From Streptomyces xanthophaeus (lineage in GTDB: Bacteria; Actinomycetota; Actinomycetes; Streptomycetales; Streptomycetaceae): DNA of 64,000 nt. Location: positions 62,001 through 126,000 of the forward strand of contig NZ_JOFT01000026.1 of the NCBI RefSeq assembly GCF_000725805.1, written 5' to 3'. The translations under genes and the position numbers were made by a program. The first letter of the stretch is position 1. The number at the start of each line of letters is the position of its first letter. The notes beneath the pieces are model-generated. The model was not told the DNA's origin. It did not search any database and saw nothing but the letters and a program-made list of their open reading frames with translations. This document shows positions 8,786-17,101 of this stretch, one piece after another.

Positions 8786-9927
8786 ACCCCGTCGTCGCCC
8801 CGGCCGTCCGCGCTGACATCGCCGAACTGCGCCAGCTCTACTACGCCGTCTACGGGCCGCACTACCCGGTGGCCCTCGGCACCGACCCCGCCGAGATGGC
8901 CCGGCTGATGGAGGACCCGCACTCCCTGTGGCTCGTCGGCCGCTGCCCCGGCACCGGGGCCCTGACCGCGTCCGCCGCGATCCACGGTGAGGAGGGCAGC
9001 CGGATCGGCCGCCTGGAGGGCATCGCCGTGCACCCCGGGTACCGCTCCGCGGGCCTGGCCGCCACCCTGACGGAGGCGCTGTGCGCCGGGATGCTGGACA
9101 CGGGCCGGCTGGACTCCGTCTACGCGACCGTGCGCACCGTCAGCGCGGGCCCGCAGCGGGTCGTCGCGCGCAACGGCTTCCGCCCGCTGGGCATCCTGCC
9201 CAATGCGGTGGATCTCCGCAGCCGCGAGAGCCTCGCGCTCTACGCGCGTCACTGCGCCGGTGTCCTGGACCGCCGGATCCCCGTCGCCGAAGTCCCCGCG
9301 CCGCTCCTGCCGTTGCTGCGCACCGCCGAGGCCGCACTCGGCATCGGCTACCCCGGGGTCCGGGCCGTCCCGGTCCCGCCCCGGGCGCCCCGCCCTGCGG
9401 GCGCGGCCGAGCGGCTGGAGATGATCGAGGCACCTGCCTTCGTACGCCGCCGCTTCCGCGAGCAGTTCCCGGACGCCGAGGGCTGGTTCTACCCGCTGCA
9501 CACCCCGAACGTGCTACTGACCCCCGAGGACGGCCGGTTCGAGGTCTACGCCTACCTCAACCGGGCCGGCGGGTACGGCTCCCTGCTGACCGCCCACCCC
9601 GACCCGTCCGCGGCGGCCGCGCACCTCGAACCCGTCACCCGGGCGCTGGCCCGGGCCGGCGCCGGTTACGTCGAGGCCCTGGTGCCGCTGGCACACCAGG
9701 ACGCCCTCTCGGCCTTCCTGGCCCAGGGTTTCGTCGCCGGGGCGCTCTACCCGGCGATGCGCGCGGACGGCGAGGGCTTCCACGACTACGCCGTCCTGTC
9801 CCGTTCCAGCGAGCGGATCGACTTCCGCGGCGTCGCCGTCGAACCGCCCCTCCAGCCCTATCTGGACTGCTACGCGTCGGCCTGGGCGTCGACGCACCTG
9901 CCCACGTCTTCCGAGGTTGCCTCATGA
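8782..9927 (+). CDS. Two-domain GNAT-family N-acyltransferase
   Basis: 381 residues, starting at GTG 8782 in a GTGA overlap with GGAGG just upstream. The N-terminal half has the GNAT acetyl-CoA motif (RLEGIAVHPGYRSAGLAATL, about 78-96) followed by VVARNGFRPLGI. The C-terminal half (about 225-365) repeats the overall pattern in weaker form, ending with FLAQGFVAGALYPA, suggesting a duplicated or degenerate second GNAT fold. It probably moves an acyl group from CoA to an amine on the pathway intermediate. It is coupled to the LuxE-like gene by ATGA. Confidence 0.8.
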   Translation: MNPVVAPAVRADIAELRQLYYAVYGPHYPVALGTDPAEMARLMEDPHSLWLVGRCPGTGALTASAAIHGEEGSRIGRLEGIAVHPGYRSAGLAATLTEALCAGMLDTGRLDSVYATVRTVSAGPQRVVARNGFRPLGILPNAVDLRSRESLALYARHCAGVLDRRIPVAEVPAPLLPLLRTAEAALGIGYPGVRAVPVPPRAPRPAGAAERLEMIEAPAFVRRRFREQFPDAEGWFYPLHTPNVLLTPEDGRFEVYAYLNRAGGYGSLLTAHPDPSAAAAHLEPVTRALARAGAGYVEALVPLAHQDALSAFLAQGFVAGALYPAMRADGEGFHDYAVLSRSSERIDFRGVAVEPPLQPYLDCYASAWASTHLPTSSEVAS

Positions 9928-11072
9928 ACCCCCATCTCGCGCCGGTCTGCGTACCGGACCCGGACCTCCTGCCGCATGTACAGCAGCTCTGCGATCTGAC
10001 CGATCCCTACGCTCACGGACCGGAGCAGGACGCGCTGTTCGCCGCCGCCATGGCGGAGTCCCACGCCTGGCACACCGAACGCTCGCCCTTCTTCCGCTCC
10101 CTGTACGAGGCCACTCCCCCGGCGCAGCCGTACCGCACGCCCCTCGTCCACGCGAACTTCTTCAAGCGGCACGAGGTGCTCTCCGTCCCGCGCGAGGAGG
10201 TCGAGCTGCACCTGACGTCCTCCGGCACCACCGGGCAGAAGTCGCAGATGTTCTTCGACCACTGGACCATCCGCTCCGCCCAGCGCATGGTCGCCAGGAT
10301 CTTCGAGCGCAACGGCTGGATCACCCCCGACCAGGAGGTCAACTACCTCCTGTACAGCTACGAGCCGGCCCCCTCCCTGAACCTGGGGACCGCCTTCACC
10401 GACAACTACCTGTGCGACTTCGCCCCGGCGCGCAGCATCGAGTACGCGCTGCGCAACACCGGCGGCGACCACGAGTTCGACCCCTTCGGCTGCATCGCCG
10501 CCCTGCGCCGCTTCGAGCGGGAGGACGCTCCCGTGCGCATCCTCGGCTTCCCGGCCTTCCTCTTCTTCACCCTGGAGCGGATGCGGGCCATGGGCCTGCC
10601 TCCGCTGCGCCTGCCGGAGGGCTCGCTCGTCGTCCTCGGCGGCGGCTGGAAGGGGCACGCCGACCGGCGCATCGGCAAGGAGGAGCTGTACGCGCGGGTC
10701 ACCGAGCAGCTCGGCATCCCGGGTGAGCGGATCCGGGACACCTTCGGGTCGGTGGAGCACTGCATCCCCTACATCGAGTGCGATCACCACCGGCTGCACG
10801 CGCCCGTCTGGTCGCGGGTGACGATCCGTTCGACGCGCACGCTCGAACCCCTGCCGTTCGGGGAGCGGGGCTACCTGCACCTGGTGTCGCCGTACATCAC
10901 CTCCGTACCGGCGCAGAGCGTGGTCATGGGCGACCTCGCGTCGCTCCAGCCGGGCGCGGCCTGCGGGTGCGAGCTGGAGACCCCCTGGTTCACCGTCCAC
11001 GGCCGTGCCGGGGTGAGCCGCAACCGCAGCTGCGCGGTGGCCGCAGCGGAACTCATGAAGGGCATGGCATGA
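9924..11072 (+). CDS. LuxE-like acyl-protein synthetase
   Basis: 382 residues, coupled by ATGA to the GNAT gene and to the LuxC gene. It has the AMP-binding loop TSSGTTGQKS (98-107) and the LuxE-type LLYSYEPAPSLNLGTAFTDNYL segment (split here as LLYSYEPAP, then SLNLGTAF). It also has GGGWKGH and a C-terminal cysteine, C370, 12 residues from the end. In Vibrio LuxE a cysteine near residue 364 receives the acyl group before delivery to LuxC, so position and length agree. The expected role is to activate a carboxylate as acyl-AMP, self-acylate, and pass the acyl group to the adjacent reductase. Confidence in family is high; the substrate is unknown. Confidence 0.88.
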   Translation: MNPHLAPVCVPDPDLLPHVQQLCDLTDPYAHGPEQDALFAAAMAESHAWHTERSPFFRSLYEATPPAQPYRTPLVHANFFKRHEVLSVPREEVELHLTSSGTTGQKSQMFFDHWTIRSAQRMVARIFERNGWITPDQEVNYLLYSYEPAPSLNLGTAFTDNYLCDFAPARSIEYALRNTGGDHEFDPFGCIAALRRFEREDAPVRILGFPAFLFFTLERMRAMGLPPLRLPEGSLVVLGGGWKGHADRRIGKEELYARVTEQLGIPGERIRDTFGSVEHCIPYIECDHHRLHAPVWSRVTIRSTRTLEPLPFGERGYLHLVSPYITSVPAQSVVMGDLASLQPGAACGCELETPWFTVHGRAGVSRNRSCAVAAAELMKGMA

Positions 11073-13651
11073 CCGTGACGGAGACCCAGAGCGAAGCCCG
11101 GAGCCAGGCCTTGGCCACGTCCGCGTCCGCGTCCGGGGCGCACCACTACTGGCAGGGCGCCTTCATCGGCGACGAGGAGGCCGGGCGGCGTCTCGCCGGT
11201 CTGCCGGGCGCCGTCCTGGCCGCGCTGGCCGAGGTGCTGGAGACCGAGACCGTCCTGGCCGCCTGCGACGCCCTCGCCACCGCCCTGCGCGACCCGGCCC
11301 ACCCGGTGCACGCGCGGCTCGTCCCGCACCTGCCCGAGGGCGAGGACCCGGCCGTCCTGGCGGAGCTCGGCGGCCTCCTCGGCCGGCGCGAGCTGACCCG
11401 CAAGCTGCGCCGTGAGCTCGGCAGTGCGACCCCCGGCCGGCTGGACCGGGCCGATCCGCGCGAGACGGTCTACGAGGCGTGGGCGCCGGTCGGCCTGGTC
11501 GCCCACATCGCGCCGGGCAACGCCGTGACGGTGGCCCCGCTGAGCATCGTCGAGGGGCTGCTCGCCGGGAACGTCAACGTGCTGAAGGCGAGCAGCGGCG
11601 ACACCCTGCTGACCCAGCACCTGATGGCGGAGCTCGCAGCCCTGGACCCCAGCGGCGCCCTCGCCGCGCGGATCGTGGTCCTGCGCTTCCCGTCCTCCCG
11701 GCAGGAGTGGCTGCGGCTGATGTGCGCGCCCGCGGACGCCGTCGCCGTCTGGGGCGGGGAGGCCGCGGTGGAGGCGGTGGCGGCCCACGTACCGGCCGGC
11801 TGCCGGCTGGTGGAGTGGGGGCACCGGATCTCCTTCGCGTACCTGACGGCCGACGCCTGGTCGGACGCCGGCACCCTCGGCGCGCTCGCGGACGACGTGT
11901 GCCTGCACGAGCAGCAGGCGTGTTCCAGCCCCCAGGTGGTCTACCTCGACACCGAGGACGAGGCGGAGGTGTTCGCCTTCGCCGGGCGTTTCGCCGAGGT
12001 CCTGGCGACCCGCCCGCCGGCCGCGGCGCCCGCTTCGGCGGCGGACGTGCCCGATCCCGCCGAGGAGGCGGAGCTGACCACGACCGAGCTGGTGGCCCGG
12101 CTGGAGGAACACCTGGGTCTGACCCGGGTGTTCGCGGCGCCCGACGGTTCGTGGCGGGTGATGGCCGACACCCGGTCCCCGCTCACCGCCTCGCCGCTGC
12201 ACCGCAGCGTGTGGGTCAAGCCGCTGCCCCGCAAGCGGCTGGTCGCCACCTTGCGGCCGATGCGCCGCTACCTCCAGACGGCCGGTCTCGCGGGCAGCCC
12301 GACGGACATCGCCGAGCTGTCGCGCACCGCCCTGGCCGCGGGCGTCACCCGTGTCACGCCGGTCGGCGCCATGCTGGACAGCTACGCGGGCGAACCGCAC
12401 GACGGGGTCTACGCCCTCCAGCGCTACAGCCGCCGCGTGGCGGTGCAGGCCGACCCGGTCCGCTTCGCCACGACCGCCTGCCTGGACGACCTGGCCCGCC
12501 CCGTGGTCCTGCCGCAGCCCACGGGGCCGCTCCGGGGCAAGGAGGACGTGCAGGAGCCGGGACGGCGGCTGGGGCGGGCCGATGCGGAGCTGTTCTTCCG
12601 CAGCGGCGGCAGCACGGGGGCGCCTGCGCTGTCGGTCTTCAGCTACGACGACTACGACACCCAGATGCACGCCGCCGCCCGCGGCCTGCTCGCCGCCGGA
12701 TACGACCCGGTCGGGGACCGCACCGCCAACCTCTTCTACTGCGGCGGCATGTACGGCAGTTTCATCAGCTTCTTCTCCGTGCTGGAACGGCTCGGCGGGG
12801 TGCAACTGCCGCTCGCCGCGGGGCCGGACCACCGGGCGACGGCCCGGGCCCTCATCGAGCACGGGGCCGACACCCTCTTCGGCATGCCCTCCTACCTGTG
12901 GCAGCTGCTGCACGCGGAGGCGGACGCGCTGCGGGCGTACGGCGGCCTGCGCAAGGTCTTCTACGGCGGCGAGCACTTCACCCCGGAGCAGCAGCGCACC
13001 CTGAAGGAGCGGTTCGGCATCGAGACCGTCCGCTCGATCACCTACGGCAGCACCGACCTCGGCCCGCTGGGCTACCAGTGCACCGAGAGCTCCGGCGGCG
13101 TCCACCACCTGCACGCCGACCTTCACACGATGGAGATCGTGGACGTGGCCGAGGACCGGCCGGTGGCTCCCGGGGAGACGGGCCGGCTGGTCTTCACCAC
13201 GCACGCCCGGCGCGGCCAGCAGCTGGGCCGGTACCTGATAGGCGACCTGGGCCGGGAGGTCCCGGGCCGCTGCGCCTGCGGCCGGCACGCACCCCGGTTC
13301 GAGCTGAAGGGGCGCACCGGTGACGTGATGCGGGTGGCGACGTACTTCCTCAACCACCGGCGCTTCCTGACCCTGGCCGAGGAACAGGGCGGCCACCGGG
13401 GTGAGTTGCAGGTCCGACTGGAGGCCGCGGAGGTGCGCGAGCTGCTGACCGTACGGGTGGAGCGCTCCGCGGACACGGACCCGGCGCGGCTGCGCGAGGT
13501 GTTCCTGGGCGGCTATCCGGAGCTGCGCTCCGCGGTGGTGGAGGAGGGGCTGCTGGACCTGGTGGTCGAAGCGGTCGACGGCGCATCGCTGGACCGTAGC
13601 CCGACCAGCGGCAAACTCCTCGCGGTGGTGGACGCCCGCCGCGCCGTCTAG
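11069..13651 (+). CDS. LuxC acyl-CoA reductase fused to a PaaK-like domain
   Basis: 860 residues. The first half (about 35-480) is a LuxC/aldehyde-dehydrogenase-type reductase, with WAPVGLVAHIAPGNAVTV and GNVNVLKASSGD in the nucleotide-binding part. It also has CLHEQQACSSPQ, whose C285 matches the acyl-thioester cysteine (about 286 in Vibrio LuxC). The second half (about 500-860) is a PaaK-type adenylation domain with FFRSGGSTGAPALS (509-522) and YGSTDLGPLGYQC. LuxC reduces an enzyme-bound acyl group to the aldehyde with NADPH. The fusion suggests that one chain can activate an acid and reduce it. The gene ends the operon and is followed by a strong terminator. Confidence 0.85.
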   Translation: MTVTETQSEARSQALATSASASGAHHYWQGAFIGDEEAGRRLAGLPGAVLAALAEVLETETVLAACDALATALRDPAHPVHARLVPHLPEGEDPAVLAELGGLLGRRELTRKLRRELGSATPGRLDRADPRETVYEAWAPVGLVAHIAPGNAVTVAPLSIVEGLLAGNVNVLKASSGDTLLTQHLMAELAALDPSGALAARIVVLRFPSSRQEWLRLMCAPADAVAVWGGEAAVEAVAAHVPAGCRLVEWGHRISFAYLTADAWSDAGTLGALADDVCLHEQQACSSPQVVYLDTEDEAEVFAFAGRFAEVLATRPPAAAPASAADVPDPAEEAELTTTELVARLEEHLGLTRVFAAPDGSWRVMADTRSPLTASPLHRSVWVKPLPRKRLVATLRPMRRYLQTAGLAGSPTDIAELSRTALAAGVTRVTPVGAMLDSYAGEPHDGVYALQRYSRRVAVQADPVRFATTACLDDLARPVVLPQPTGPLRGKEDVQEPGRRLGRADAELFFRSGGSTGAPALSVFSYDDYDTQMHAAARGLLAAGYDPVGDRTANLFYCGGMYGSFISFFSVLERLGGVQLPLAAGPDHRATARALIEHGADTLFGMPSYLWQLLHAEADALRAYGGLRKVFYGGEHFTPEQQRTLKERFGIETVRSITYGSTDLGPLGYQCTESSGGVHHLHADLHTMEIVDVAEDRPVAPGETGRLVFTTHARRGQQLGRYLIGDLGREVPGRCACGRHAPRFELKGRTGDVMRVATYFLNHRRFLTLAEEQGGHRGELQVRLEAAEVRELLTVRVERSADTDPARLREVFLGGYPELRSAVVEEGLLDLVVEAVDGASLDRSPTSGKLLAVVDARRAV

Positions 13652-13658
13652 GAGATGC

Positions 13659-13695
13659 CCGGCCGGTCCGCCCGAACTGCGGGCGGACCGGCCGG
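13659..13695 (+). terminator. Terminator of the LuxC/LuxE-type operon
   Basis: A perfect 16-bp stem (13659-13674 with 13680-13695) and a 5-base loop lie 8 bases after the LuxC-PaaK stop. It is one of the strongest hairpins in the window. No T-tract follows. Confidence 0.8.
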
Positions 13696-13758
13696 TGCTG
13701 CGGGATCCTCGGAGGCGTACGGACCGTCCGAGGCCGCAGTGCCGTGGGAGGCATCCCG

Positions 13759-14562
13759 ATGACCGCGCATTCCGTGACGCCACGTCACCCCCTGCTGCCC
13801 GACCGCCGTCGGTCCTGCGCCGTGTTCGTCGGCTCCGACGCCGGCCTGGACCGGTGGCCCGGCCTCCGGTCGCCGCAGGAGGCGGCGGGCGCTCTGGCGC
13901 GGGTGCTCACCTCGCTCTCCCGGGGGGCCGCGTTCCACCGCGAGAGCACGACGCTGCTGCTGGGCCCACGGCGGCCGGCGGACGTCCTCGACGCGCTCCG
14001 GGACGCGGCCGCACAGGCGTCGGACGTGCTGCTCTTCTTCTACGCCGGGGCCGGGTACCCCCTCGACCGGGGGCTCGCCCTCGGCGTGGCGGACACCGAC
14101 CCGCGGCGCCCGGCCGGGACCGGGGTCGACCTGGACGAGGTCGCCGCGGTCATGCGTGCGAGTACGGCGGCCCGCCGGGCCGTCGTGCTCGACTGCGCGT
14201 ACGCCGGCCTGGCCACGTCCCGGTGCACGGGGGCGGCGCCCGCTCCGTCCCTGCTGGCCGCCGGGTCGTCGAGCTTCTCGCCGATGGCGGACCCCTTCAC
14301 CGAGACCCTCGTGGAGGGGCTGACCGGCGGGGTCCAGGACGGCCCGGAGGTCCTGGACCTGCCCACGCTCCGCCACGCGGTCGAGGCGGCGTACGCGCGG
14401 ACCCGCTACTACGTGGAGAACGAGTTCATCGGCGGCCCCTCCCACGTGCTGCTCCGGGGTGGAGGGGAACTGGCCCTGGGCGTGAATCCCGCCTTCGGCG
14501 TGCCGGACCGCCCCGGAGCCCTGCCCGCCCGACCGGACGTCGTCGACGCGCAGGAGTCCTGA
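13759..14562 (+). CDS. Caspase-like (C14-type) protein lacking the catalytic histidine
   Basis: 267 residues from ATG 13759, with GGGAGG about 7 bases upstream (better than GTG 13744). The fold pattern is that of bacterial caspase-like proteins. It has a strand SCAVFVGSD, then DVLLFFYAGAGYPLDRG (89-105) where the family has F-A-G-H-G, then LALGVADTDP, and VVLDCAYAG (142-150) with the nucleophile C146. Position 98 is alanine instead of histidine, so the Cys/His dyad is broken unless another histidine substitutes. There is no signal peptide or fused effector domain. The gene stands alone, converging with the MFS gene 12 bases away. Confidence 0.65.
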   Translation: MTAHSVTPRHPLLPDRRRSCAVFVGSDAGLDRWPGLRSPQEAAGALARVLTSLSRGAAFHRESTTLLLGPRRPADVLDALRDAAAQASDVLLFFYAGAGYPLDRGLALGVADTDPRRPAGTGVDLDEVAAVMRASTAARRAVVLDCAYAGLATSRCTGAAPAPSLLAAGSSSFSPMADPFTETLVEGLTGGVQDGPEVLDLPTLRHAVEAAYARTRYYVENEFIGGPSHVLLRGGGELALGVNPAFGVPDRPGALPARPDVVDAQES

Positions 14563-14574
14563 GGCCGCGCCCGT

Positions 14575-15840
14575 TCAGCCTGCGGTGGGGGGCGTCCGGG
14601 CGAAGTGGCGTGCGGTGGGGACCAGGGCCGCCGCCGCGGGTACGGCGAAGCAGGCGACGGCGCACACGGCGAGGACCGGTGTGACGCCGAAGGCGGTGAT
14701 GGCGGGCGCGATGAGGGCCAGGCCGACGGGGGCGAGGCCGTAGGAGACCAGGAAGTCCAGTGAGGACACGCGCGCCAGCTTGTCGGGGGCGACCTCGCGC
14801 TGGGTGGCCGTGAACCAGGGCACGTTGAAGAGTTCGATGCCGATCCCGGCGACGGCGTAGGCGAGGACCACCGCGGCGGGGTGCAGCGGCAGGACCAGGC
14901 TCAGGGGGGCGAAGCCGTACGCGGCGAGCCCGGCGAACGCCGCCCAGCCCTGGGCCCGGGGCCGCCAGCGGGCGATGACCAGGGCTCCGCCGAGGGCGCC
15001 GACGGTGTACGCCGTCATGGCGGCGGCCAGCACCCACTCGGTGCCGTAGCGGTCCCGGCTGATCAGCGGCAGGGCGACGCTCGTCGCGGAGTAGCCCAGG
15101 GCGATGACGGCCGTCAGCGCTGCGAGGCCTGCGAGGAACCAGGGGTGGCGGCGCGCTTCGCGTATGCCGTCCACGAACTCGGCGCGGAAGGAGGCCCGCG
15201 GGGCCGGTCCGGTGCCGTCGGCGTCGGCGATGGCGATGGCGCCCCGGCCCGGGACGAGCGCGGCGACGAGCCAGAGCGCGCCGATGCCCAGGAGCAGGAC
15301 CCGGACCTCGACGAAGGCCGCGAGCAGTGCGGTCAGGGCGGGCCCGGCCAGCGTGGAGCTGCGGACGGCCAGGGTCATGGCGGCGTTGGCCTGCTGCCTC
15401 TGGCCGGGGGCGACGGTCTCGGCGGTGAGGGCCTGGAACGCGGGCCGGCAGGCGCCCTGCCCGGCCCCGGCGAGGGCCGCGGCGCAGGTCATGAGCAGGA
15501 CGGACCGGCCGAGGCCGACGGCGAGGAGCGGTGCGGCGGCAGCGGCGGCCAGCGCGGACCAGAGGACGACGGCGCGCCGGGAGTGGCGGTCGGCGAGGAC
15601 CCCGCCCACCGCGACGGCGGCCAGGAATCCGGCGGTGCGGGCGGCGAGGACCAGGCCGAGGCCGACCGGGCTGAGCTCCCGGTGGAGCACGGCCAGGCCG
15701 AGGACGAAGGGCAGGGCCCAGGTCGCGAGCCCGGAGGCGGTGGTGCCCGACCACAGGCGCAGGAATCCCGGGTCGCGCAGGACGGAACGCTTCGGCGGTG
15801 GACCGGTCTCGGTCGTGGTGGGTGCGGGTGAAGAGGTCAC
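14575..15840 (-). CDS. MFS exporter, probable metallophore/siderophore efflux
   Basis: 421 residues from GTG 15840-15838, with AGGGAG upstream. There are many hydrophobic segments in a 12-helix MFS arrangement, with the loop motif ADRHSRRAVV after helix 2. The overall layout resembles the EntS-type exporters used for siderophores. It is divergent from the metal-uptake operon across a 235-bp region containing a Fur/Zur-like box, so shared metal control is likely. The export role is inferred from the context. Confidence 0.8.
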   Translation of the reverse strand: MTSSPAPTTTETGPPPKRSVLRDPGFLRLWSGTTASGLATWALPFVLGLAVLHRELSPVGLGLVLAARTAGFLAAVAVGGVLADRHSRRAVVLWSALAAAAAAPLLAVGLGRSVLLMTCAAALAGAGQGACRPAFQALTAETVAPGQRQQANAAMTLAVRSSTLAGPALTALLAAFVEVRVLLLGIGALWLVAALVPGRGAIAIADADGTGPAPRASFRAEFVDGIREARRHPWFLAGLAALTAVIALGYSATSVALPLISRDRYGTEWVLAAAMTAYTVGALGGALVIARWRPRAQGWAAFAGLAAYGFAPLSLVLPLHPAAVVLAYAVAGIGIELFNVPWFTATQREVAPDKLARVSSLDFLVSYGLAPVGLALIAPAITAFGVTPVLAVCAVACFAVPAAAALVPTARHFARTPPTAG

Positions 15841-15986
15841 GGCGGGTGCTCCCTTGTGTCACGGACCGGGGCGCTCCGGCCCGTCGCGCATCCCCAGGGG
15901 GCTGCGTTCGCAAGGCAGTTGGAGCGGTTCCGGTCGGCAGGCGCCCGGGGACGCGGCGCGGTGCGGCGCCCCCAGGATGGATTAAT

Positions 15987-16005
15987 GAAAACGATAACCA
16001 TTACA
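15987..16005. promoter_or_regulatory. Fur/Zur-like metal-regulator box
   Basis: GAAAACGATAACCATTACA matches 14 of 19 positions of the classical Fur-box consensus (GATAATGATAATCATTATC). Its left half (TGAAAACGAT) resembles actinobacterial Zur sites. It does not resemble the DmdR/IdeR iron box (TTAGGTTAGGCT...). It lies 71 bases before the lipoprotein start and between two divergent genes, so one repressor could control both. Confidence 0.5.
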
Positions 16006-16075
16006 GTACCCTTCGAACGCGGCACTCCTGCCCGGTGCACGACAACGCCCACGCTCTTTGCAGACCGGAGAACCC

Positions 16076-17101
16076 ATGCGCCACCCCGCCCGCTTCGGCA
16101 TCGCCCTCACCGCCGTCCTCGCGACGGCGGGCTGCTCGACAGCCGCCTCGGACCGGACCTCCTCGGCCGACCGGCCCGCCGCGACGGCCACGGCCGAGGC
16201 GGCGTCCCTCACCAGCTGCGGCCGGCAGCTGTCCTTCGACGCCCCGCCCCGGCGCGCGGTGGCCCTGGACCAGTCCTCGACGGAGATCCTGCTGGAGCTC
16301 GGCCTCCAGGACCGGATGGCCGGAACCGCCAACGTGAAGACCAAGATCCCCCCGAAGTACCAGGACTCCTACGCCAAGGTCCCGGTCCTCTCCCCGAAGA
16401 TCGCCACCGGCGAGCAACTGCGCGCCGCCACGCCCGACTTCGTCGTGGCGGGATCCGCCGACCTGTACACCGCGGACCGGGCGGGCACCCGCGAGGAGCT
16501 GGGTGCGCTCAAGGTCCCCACCTTCGTCAGCGCCGTCGACTGCCCGGATCGCAACGAGGCCGGCCGGACCCCCTTCGACCTGCTCTTCGCCGACTACGAG
16601 AACCTCGGCAAGGTCTTCGGCGCCGAGGAACGCGCCGGCCGGCTGGCCACCGAGCAGCGCGCGGTCGTCGCGAAGGCCGCGGAGAGCGGCGCCCAGGTCA
16701 CCGACCGGCCGACCGTCGTCTACCTCTACTCCGTCTTCAACGGCATGCCGTACGTGGCGGGACGGACGGGCCTGCCCAGCGAGATGAGCCGGGTCGTCGG
16801 TGCGAAGAACGCCTTCGACGACGTGGACGAGGACTGGCCGGAGGTCTCCTGGGAGGAAGTCGCCGCACGCAACCCGGACTTCATCGTCATCGGCGACCTC
16901 TCCGAGCGCGGCCGCCCCGGCGACAGCGCCGCCGAGAAGCGCGCCGCTATGGCCGCACACCCGGTGGTCTCCCAGCTCGCCGCCGTCCGCGGCAACAAGA
17001 TCGTCGAGGTGCCGGGCATCGAACTGGACCCCTCCGTGCGCTCCGTGCACGCGCTGGAGCTGCTCGCGGCGGGCATGAAGGACCTCGGGCATGTCCGCTG
17101 A
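16076..17101 (+). CDS. Siderophore-type ABC substrate-binding lipoprotein
   Basis: 341 residues from ATG 16076 with CCGGAG upstream. The lipoprotein signal peptide ends at LATAGC (lipidated C20). The mature protein has the FecB/FhuD-type layout: RRAVALDQSSTEILLELGL near the start of lobe 1, EQLRAATPDFVVAGSADLY, a long helix, and the NPDFIVIGD and RGNKIVEVPG segments of lobe 2. It binds a metal chelate outside the membrane and delivers it to the FecCD permease encoded next, which it overlaps by 11 bases. It is the first gene of the metal operon, downstream of the Fur/Zur-like box. Confidence 0.88.
   Translation: MRHPARFGIALTAVLATAGCSTAASDRTSSADRPAATATAEAASLTSCGRQLSFDAPPRRAVALDQSSTEILLELGLQDRMAGTANVKTKIPPKYQDSYAKVPVLSPKIATGEQLRAATPDFVVAGSADLYTADRAGTREELGALKVPTFVSAVDCPDRNEAGRTPFDLLFADYENLGKVFGAEERAGRLATEQRAVVAKAAESGAQVTDRPTVVYLYSVFNGMPYVAGRTGLPSEMSRVVGAKNAFDDVDEDWPEVSWEEVAARNPDFIVIGDLSERGRPGDSAAEKRAAMAAHPVVSQLAAVRGNKIVEVPGIELDPSVRSVHALELLAAGMKDLGHVR

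Noticed and set aside
15840..16076. DmdR/IdeR iron box in the metal-island promoter
   Set aside because: No TTAGGTTAGGCT-type palindrome is present; the only match is the Fur/Zur-like sequence.
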